From Amorphochlora amoebiformis (lineage: Eukaryota; Cercozoa; Chlorarachniophyceae), in NCBI GenBank assembly GCA_054601695.1, contig BAAHQB010000327.1, positions 124,001 through 188,000 on the forward strand: a stretch of DNA of 64,000 nt. Direction: 5' to 3'. The stretch's first letter is position 1. Each line of letters opens with the position of its first letter. The position numbers and the translations under genes were made by a program. The notes under the pieces are model-generated. The model saw only the letters and a list, made by a program, of their open reading frames with translations, made no database searches and was not told where the DNA came from. Below are positions 1 through 64,000 of the stretch, piece after piece.

Positions 1-13
1 AACACATGTATAT

Positions 14-13183
<13,170 letters not shown>

Positions 13184-13344
13184 GGTCCTCCGGGGATTCA
13201 AATCGAATCCCGGGTTTGCACAGGGATTCGATTGAAAGAGTCACGCTTAAATGTCACGTTGGCAGCAGAGATGTCACGCTAGTGTGTCACTTATATTGAC
13301 CCGGATGTCACCCTGATATGTCACAGTGATCGGATAAAGGAGTC
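13184..13344. promoter_or_regulatory. Bidirectional promoter of genes A and B with three ~33-bp repeats
   Basis: Only 161 bp separate the two start codons. GTCAC occurs at 13240, 13253, 13273, 13286, 13307 and 13320, that is, as three pairs 13 bp apart with a period of 33-34 bp. The sequence is not AT-rich. The pairing suggests bound dimers serving both genes. I see no clear TATA box. Confidence 0.6.
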
Positions 13345-50415
<37,071 letters not shown>

Positions 50416-51365
50416 ACCCGCTATTTTTAGGTTTCATATAATTTATTTCTTCGCGTCGGGACGGAAAGGGGGGGGGTTGAGGAAAGGGTTTATTTTTTCC
50501 ATTTTCCTTGCTCTTGTGTATGTCTTACCTATTTATATTCTTTTTTAGTATGCCAAGCCTATGAATGTAGTCCACCCACAACCCCCCCGCCCATCATCCA
50601 AATCGAACATTCGAACACATTGATCCAAGAAGCCCCAATCCGAACAAATGAACAGGTTCAAAAAAGAAAGAAGACGAGTGAGAATTATTCGGGATATCTC
50701 TCGAATTTCCCCCCCGCGAGAGAATCCAATGTTCCCTTCTCCCCCACCCTATGCCCAAGTATCTACGCCCTGGGTTTCTCTCGACAGAATATCCCGAGAT
50801 AAGAAGTATAGTCAATTATTTGTCGCGCGCTACGGAATGTGTTCAATAAGCCCGAACACACGTGCGTACGTGGCAATTCTCGGAGGAAACTGTAGTATAA
50901 CACCCCCCTCCCCCCTTCGATTATGTTACGGGTTCCCGCCAGAATCTCAATGTTCTATCGACTCTCAGAATTACCTCTCACACTCGCAAACTTCCTCTCG
51001 GGTGGTGGCAGTCCTATCTTTGCGTGGATATACTAGTCACGCGCGATATAAAGAAAAGATATTTTAATTCTTCGGGTACTGAAATTTGATATGAGAGTAT
51101 CTCACTTGAGATATAATAGTCCGTTATTTATTGTTATTTTGATAGGGTACTCTGCTATATCTAGATATCTTATCCGTTGATATATCGCATATCGTTAATT
51201 TAATAATTTTGACACAAAATCCCTTAATTTCTCGGAGAGAAAGATTTAGTTTTATGAATTTGTCGCAAAAGGGCATGTTTGAAATCTGGAGAAATCACTT
51301 AACTCCATAACCCGAGGAATTATTGGCCGCCCGACAAATTCCTTGGACGAAAAAAACGAGGGGGG
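50416..51365. promoter_or_regulatory. Divergent promoter region of FGGY and KDM5-like genes
   Basis: About 950 bp of unique, mixed-composition sequence between opposite start codons, with no AT or TTAGGG arrays. It contains G and C runs and a CTTCGGGTAC element near 51070, whose reverse complement also occurs near the gene A/B start (13455). A plus-strand open frame at 50648-51067 has no recognisable product. Confidence 0.55.
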
Positions 51366-52574
51366 ATGAGAGCGGGGCAGCAGACTGACCTGCAGGCGCG
51401 CGTCACGATACGCTCCTCTTCGGCTGCCCTTGTTTCGGGCGGCCAGGGGTGCTGCGAGATCTGCTTGTACAACAAGGACCACGAAAACCTCGTGGCTTGC
51501 TCATCCTGCAGTTTCTGCGCTCACGTGTATTGCCTTGACCCCATGCTTCTCAACGTTCCGTTGCGGTGGCATTGTCCCACGTGTCGAGACTCACGTCCTA
51601 CCGCAGCTCGCAGGGTTATTGCTAGCGTCCATCCATCACCATTTCTCGTAAGGGATGGGGGTTCTAGTAAGAATTTGAGAGATATTCCCGGGCGGACTCT
51701 GCCGAGGGGAGATGGGCAAAGCTGTCAACGGGTATCGAGTCCGGACAGTGGAACTAGAACCAAAATGAAACAAGCGGGAGAAGCCAAGACGCTCAGGGGA
51801 AAGTTGTCATCGCGATCGAAACGCGCTGTCTCGGTCTCACGGCGGAAGACTTCGACTCGGCGGCGGAAAAAACCCAAGCGACAAGCTGAGCCTGTCAGCT
51901 CGTCATCATTTGGGGCCAGCGAGCAGCATGAAGCGTTGATCGACGAGGAGGAAGAAAAAATGATCAAACAGGCGATTCTCAACTCGCTGGCAAGTCAGAA
52001 AAAAGTGAGCTCTTCTGTGCTTCCCCTTGCGCCTACGTTTCATCCGACCCTCGAGGAATTCAAGGACCCGGTCTCGTATCTCGCCAAGCTCCACGACGTT
52101 GGCGTACAGTACGGGGCGCTGAAAATTGTCCCGCCCAAGTCTTGGAAGCCAACCTTCAACATTGACCCGTCGAACTATCGTTTCTCCACCCGAATGCAGG
52201 CTGTCCACGAACTACAGCAGGGGCGTGGGTTTCCTGGCGGAGGCGACTATACGCTGGAAGAATACCAAGAGATGGCGGACAAGTTTGTCGAGAACTATGC
52301 GCGGTTCATTCGAGAGATGAAAACCTTGGAAGAAATCGAGGATCAGTACTGGAAGATCGTCAACGGTCGGAGTGGGGACGTGATCGTCGAATACGGCAAC
52401 GACATCGACAGCTCCCTCGCGGGTAGCGGGTTCAGTCCCGCAGAGAAGAGCAAGTGGAATCTTGAGAAAATCGCACGGTTATCCAACTCTCCACTCAGTT
52501 GTTTGCCAGACGATATCAAAGGAGTGACAGTCCCGTGGGTGTACTGCGGGATGCAGTTCTCAACCTTCTGCTGG
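51366..52574 (+). CDS. KDM5: KDM5-like exon 1 (PHD, JmjN, JmjC start)
   Basis: 403 codons, ending GMQFSTFCW immediately before the iron-binding His. Donor GTGAAT. This exon alone is two-thirds the length of all visible FGGY exons together. Confidence 0.93.
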
Positions 52575-52958
52575 GTGAATCCTTACCCTAACCCCATGCT
52601 TATTATTTTCGGTGATTTCTTGGCAACACCATTTGCTCATTTTTGGCTCATCTCTAACCCTAACATACCTCTAACCCAAGCATTGTGAGGACCATCACCT
52701 GCCAAGCATCAACTACTTGCACCGCGGGGCTCCCAAGATATGGTATTGCGTGCCGTCGGATCAGGCGGAGAAGCTGGAGGAAGTGATGAAGAGAAACCTT
52801 GTGCGCCTGTTTCAGGATGAGCCTGACTTGATGCATAAGCTCTGTACGACGCTTGATCCGGGGATTTTGGTGGCCAACGGGATAAAGGTTAGTTTTTCCT
52901 TGGCTTTTTCACCAGGGCTGAATGAGTAAATATTTATGTGTGTGTACATATATATATT

Positions 52959-53016
<58 letters not shown>

Positions 53017-53025
53017 ATATTATAC

Positions 53026-53064
<39 letters not shown>

Positions 53065-53109
53065 CATACACATATAAGTATATATATAAGTGTATATATA
53101 CACACATAT

Positions 53110-53156
<47 letters not shown>

Positions 53157-53211
53157 GTGTGAGTGCGTATGTACATATTTCTGTATAAATGTATATCTAT
53201 ATATGTATATA

Positions 53212-53274
<63 letters not shown>

Positions 53275-53291
53275 ATATATATAAATATATG

Positions 53292-53355
<64 letters not shown>

Positions 53356-53526
53356 TAATTATTTATATTCTACATTTATTTATATAATATATTCATACAA
53401 TATATATACACATACATACACTCATATGCATATATACATATATATGTTATATATTTCTATAATTTTTATATTTATATATTATTACCATTGTTATTCATTA
53501 TTACCACTGTTATTATAAATTATGGA

Positions 53527-53573
<47 letters not shown>

Positions 53574-53787
53574 CATATGTATACACATATATGTATAATA
53601 TATACAAATATATATTAATATATATATATATATATATTATATGTACATACGTAAAACTCATGCTTTGTAATGTTATTACTATCATTCTTCTTATTACTAT
53701 TAATAATATTATTATTGTTATGTTATTAAAATACATATATGTATGTTTATATATAGATGCACTTTTGTTCATGTATACAAGTATATT

Positions 53788-53848
<61 letters not shown>

Positions 53849-54493
53849 TAATATTTCCATGCATATGCCTAAACCATGCCAACACATAAAAAATACCCAC
53901 AAAAACATCTCTTCCAACCCCTCCTAAAAAGGTTTAAATACATCCAGGTCCACAAAATCATCCAATCAGAAGGCTCCTTCGTCGTCACCTTTCCCCGCGG
54001 CTACCACAGCGGGTTCAACACCGGCTTCAACGTCGCAGAAGCCGTCAACTTTGGCTATGACGCCTGGTTTAAGTTTGGAAACACGTGCTGTAACCAGTAC
54101 AAGCTCATGAAGCGTCCCAGTGTCTTCTCCCACCCTCAACTGGTCCTCGAATGGTCACGAAAAAGGCTGCCGGACATCCCCGACACGGTGGCCAAGGAGC
54201 TTTGCACCCTTGTTGACAACTTCAAGAGATTGCGAGACCGGCTGATAGGGCTCGGGATCGAGCGGGAGGAGAAATTCTATCGGTTCGTGCCCGACCGGCA
54301 CCAATGTGCCGTATGTCAGCACCACTGCTACTTGTCTTGCGTTCGCTGTCGGTGCTCGCCCAGGCGGCACTACTGCATGCTCCACTTCGACAAATGCGAA
54401 GCGTGCCCCCCCCAATCCAAGCGGTTGTCAGAAAGTGCTGATTTTCGCGAGTTTATTGAGATGTGGGCTCGGGCGACATCAGTAAGGGGATAG
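51366..54493 (+). CDS. KDM5: Gene D: PHD-JmjN-JmjC-C5HC2 histone lysine demethylase (KDM5-like)
   Basis: Three phase-0 exons give 653 residues. A C4HC3 PHD finger uses C30, C33, C45, C48, H53, C56, C70 and C73. A basic linker follows, then JmjN at 221-262. The JmjC domain starts near 363, with Fe(II) ligands H404, E406 and H492 and the 2-oxoglutarate contacts N414 and K422. A C5HC2 zinc finger spans 592-625. The motifs VIVEYGND and HSGFNxGFN and the His-x-Glu spacing match H3K4 demethylases of the KDM5/JMJ14 type, so a nuclear Fe(II)/2-oxoglutarate oxygenase removing methyl groups from H3K4 is expected. Unlike animal KDM5, the PHD precedes JmjN and there is no ARID. An in-frame TAA at 51300 precedes the ATG. 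A GTAAGG just before the stop could be a donor to a further exon, but the convergent gene follows closely. Confidence 0.93.
52575..52680 (+). other. KDM5-like intron 1 with CCCTAA words
   Basis: 106-nt intron, GTGAAT...CCCAAG. It contains TTACCCTAACCCC near the donor, and CTAACCCTAAC and CTAACCC near the acceptor, so CTAAC supplies the likely branch points. Confidence 0.85.
52681..52887 (+). CDS. KDM5: KDM5-like exon 2 (JmjC core)
   Basis: 69 codons, beginning [20 protein letters not shown]. Contains the His-x-Glu iron ligands and the 2-oxoglutarate Lys and Asn. Donor GTTAGT. Confidence 0.95.
52888..53947. repeat. KDM5-like intron 2, AT microsatellite
   Basis: 1060 nt, mainly (AT)n and (GT)n runs. 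The acceptor region (TACATCCAG) is non-repetitive. Confidence 0.9.
53948..54493 (+). CDS. KDM5: KDM5-like exon 3 (JmjC end, C5HC2 finger, stop)
   Basis: 181 codons and TAG, beginning [20 protein letters not shown]. The last iron His lies in GYHSGFN. The C5HC2 finger follows a ~70-residue helical linker. Confidence 0.94.
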   Translation, partial: VHKIIQSEGSFVVTFPRGYHSGFNTGFNVAEAVNFGYDAWFKFGNTCCNQYKLMKRPSVFSHPQLVLEWSRKRLPDIPDTVAKELCTLVDNFKRLRDRLIGLGIEREEKFYRFVPDRHQCAVCQHHCYLSCVRCRCSPRRHYCMLHFDKCEACPPQSKRLSESADFREFIEMWARATSVRG

Positions 54494-55342
54494 TTTAAAA
54501 GCCGGGCAATATCAGTGCACGCCTGTGAGGCTGTGACACTTAACATGTATAGCTATCATCAGTCACCGTGCTGTTAACTCGTGCATGTTGTGCATGCGCA
54601 TGCAGCGGCTATAAATCCGGCCCTAGTAACCCGGGTCTACAGCTGGAAATATCCAAGTATGTCTAGTATGTATCTAACGGTTAAATGTGATTTACAATAA
54701 TTGAATACAAACATATACATCTAGTACATGTATATGTCTGTGTGTGTGTGATACAAATAGTATATATACTAGATGTTTTTAAATTTATGTATATACTAGA
54801 TATAATTGTTGTGCGATGGTTGTATATTTACTAGATTTACATACTGAATACGTCACTAGATATCTGAATATGATCTAGTAGTGATATGTATATATATATA
54901 CATACAAACTTTGGCCCATATATATCTAGTATATGTATGTATATACATATATATACTCTAGATATATATATACTGGTACTAGTGGTCTAGGTGGTATTCA
55001 CTAGCTAGAGCTCGTATTGTAACAACAATCATTCTGACCAGGCCCGTAGACATCATATTACCAATGATTGCACAAAGTTCCAACAGTAGCGCGGCGCATA
55101 TGTACAGTGATGCATATCTAGCATATGTCTAGTATGTACGCTTAAGCTTTACTCAGTGCTCTCCAGGAACCTATGCGCGCGATATGATCCCGGCCTTAAC
55201 TAGCTTAACCAAATCCCCAGCCTCACACGCACTCAACTCCAACCCTACATACGGGCCTACAATCCCAAGCCAACACAACAGATATCTTAATTCCTCTCTC
55301 CTCCCTCTTTCCCTCAAGATCCCCTCGCCCTCACGCTCGCCC
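54494..55342. other. Convergent spacer between genes D and E, CTAG-rich
   Basis: Unique sequence with at least ten CTAG tetramers. AGTATGTCTAGTATGTAT occurs at 54656 and a close variant at 55125; the same 18-mer occurs at 24344 in the other convergent spacer. Probably holds polyadenylation or termination signals. Confidence 0.6.
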
Positions 55343-60191
<4,849 letters not shown>

Positions 60192-60451
60192 CTGATTTGT
60201 TAGGGCGGGTTACAATTAGGTGTTTTCGTGATATTGTTAGGGTGAGGATTAGGGTTAGGGTTAGGCTCAGGTATGGATTTGTGTGTGGATGTGTATGTTT
60301 ATATTAGGTATTTATATATGTATATGTGTATATATATGTGTGTGTATATATGTATAATATATGCATATCTATATTACATTCCTATTTTACTAGTTTTTAT
60401 ACACACACATATGTATATATATATATATATTATATATACATATATATATGT

Positions 60452-60506
<55 letters not shown>

Positions 60507-61131
60507 TATAAAAAAACACGCTCATTCATGAATCGACTGAACCGATGAAATAAAATAAAATGGCGCGCAAACTTCAAATATACACATCGGAACTTTCGAG
60601 ACACATTCGAATTTTCCATGAAAAAGCGTGAGAATCACCATCAAGAGCTTAGTACCCGATGACCTGACCACGTCGGGGTCCGACGACCCGCGCAAACCCG
60701 GGGGGAATTTCCGAAAAATTAAAAAAATCCGAAATTTGAATTCAAATCACTCTCCCCCCCTTCCGTACAAAGGATTATAACCTCTAATAGTAGTTGAATA
60801 GCTCTCTAGACCTTTTGGAACTACCTCGATTGCCTTCACGAAGCCATCGTAAGAGATCATCGGAACCCAACGGCATCCAGATATCTCTTATGGATATATC
60901 AATATATTTTACAAAGATATATGAATATCTAATAAAGGATATCCACAACCTTGTCCAACAATATGTGATATGGAATCATCAATAAAACCTAGCGTGACGT
61001 AGCGCTAGATAGCAATAATATTATGACATTACGCAATGTCACAACGCTTAACCCTTCAGACACGTGTCATGGAAGTCCGAAAGTCCGACACGTGTCACGG
61101 AAGTCCGACACGTGTACTCCGGCGAAATTCC
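60192..61131. promoter_or_regulatory. Divergent region between genes E and F with a CACGTG cluster
   Basis: Unique, non-AT sequence from 60525. CACGTG at 61061, 61089 and 61109 is embedded in repeats of AAGTCCGACACGTGT, typical of E-box/G-box sites. The start codon of gene E may lie here. Confidence 0.5.

Positions 61132-64000
<2,869 letters not shown>

Noticed and set aside
50648-51067. A 139-codon plus-strand open frame in the divergent promoter
   Set aside because: Low-information sequence with no recognisable domain; it overlaps the shared promoter and is not in phase with the demethylase.
54482-54487. GTAAGG as a donor to further exons of the KDM5-like gene
   Set aside because: A stop follows at once, the C5HC2 finger is complete and no matching downstream exon was found; kept only as a caveat.
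60374-60619. An initiator exon for gene E beginning MENSNVSRKF
   Set aside because: No donor joins it in phase to the exon at 60135-60191 with confidence.

Overview
This is eukaryotic nuclear DNA. The genes are cut into many tiny exons by spliceosomal introns, and most of the intron sequence is low-complexity: (AT)n microsatellite and telomere-type TTAGGG/CCCTAA hexamer arrays. The conserved products (a KDM5-type histone demethylase, an FGGY carbohydrate kinase and a probable ATG10 autophagy conjugase) and the TTAGGG repeat type fit a protist or alga. I cannot fix the lineage. I see no rRNA, tRNA, CRISPR, prokaryotic operon or transposase gene.

The key to the window is that the short non-repetitive islands between the AT and TTAGGG tracts are exons. 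When each island is trimmed to AG...GT and read in the phase set by its neighbours, six genes in strictly alternating orientation appear. Gene A (minus, start 13183, running off the left edge) is an unrecognised multi-pass membrane protein with a basic linker. Gene B (plus, 13345-22429) is a small four-helix membrane protein. Gene C (minus, start 50415, stop 25802) is an FGGY-family carbohydrate kinase (D-ribulokinase type) in 34 visible exons averaging 55 nt, about 7.6% of its 24.6 kb span. Gene D (plus, 51366-54493) is a PHD-JmjN-JmjC-C5HC2 lysine demethylase with only two introns visible. Gene E (minus, about 60191-55343) is a probable ATG10-like E2 enzyme. Gene F (plus, from about 61132, running off the right edge) is a weak candidate with a signal peptide.

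A/B, C/D and E/F are divergent pairs sharing short, non-repetitive, GC-richer starts. B/C and D/E are convergent and are separated by CTAG-rich spacers that share an 18-nt sequence.

Three observations stand out. (1) Introns appear to use the repeats as splicing signals: (AT)n tracts run straight into GTATAT donors and ATATAG acceptors, while CCCTAAC units supply CTAAC branch-point-like motifs and pyrimidine tracts. (2) Nearly every exon with decayed copies nearby obeys one rule: copies of its 5' part lie upstream and copies of its 3' part lie downstream, as expected for repeated tandem duplication across exon-intron junctions. (3) One exon of gene A, with its splice flanks, recurs inside TTAGGG arrays of genes B, C and E, which suggests cassette movement through telomere-like repeats. 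Gene C lacks two short conserved segments, at points where the intervening sequence is pure repeat; this could be assembly collapse or real exon loss.
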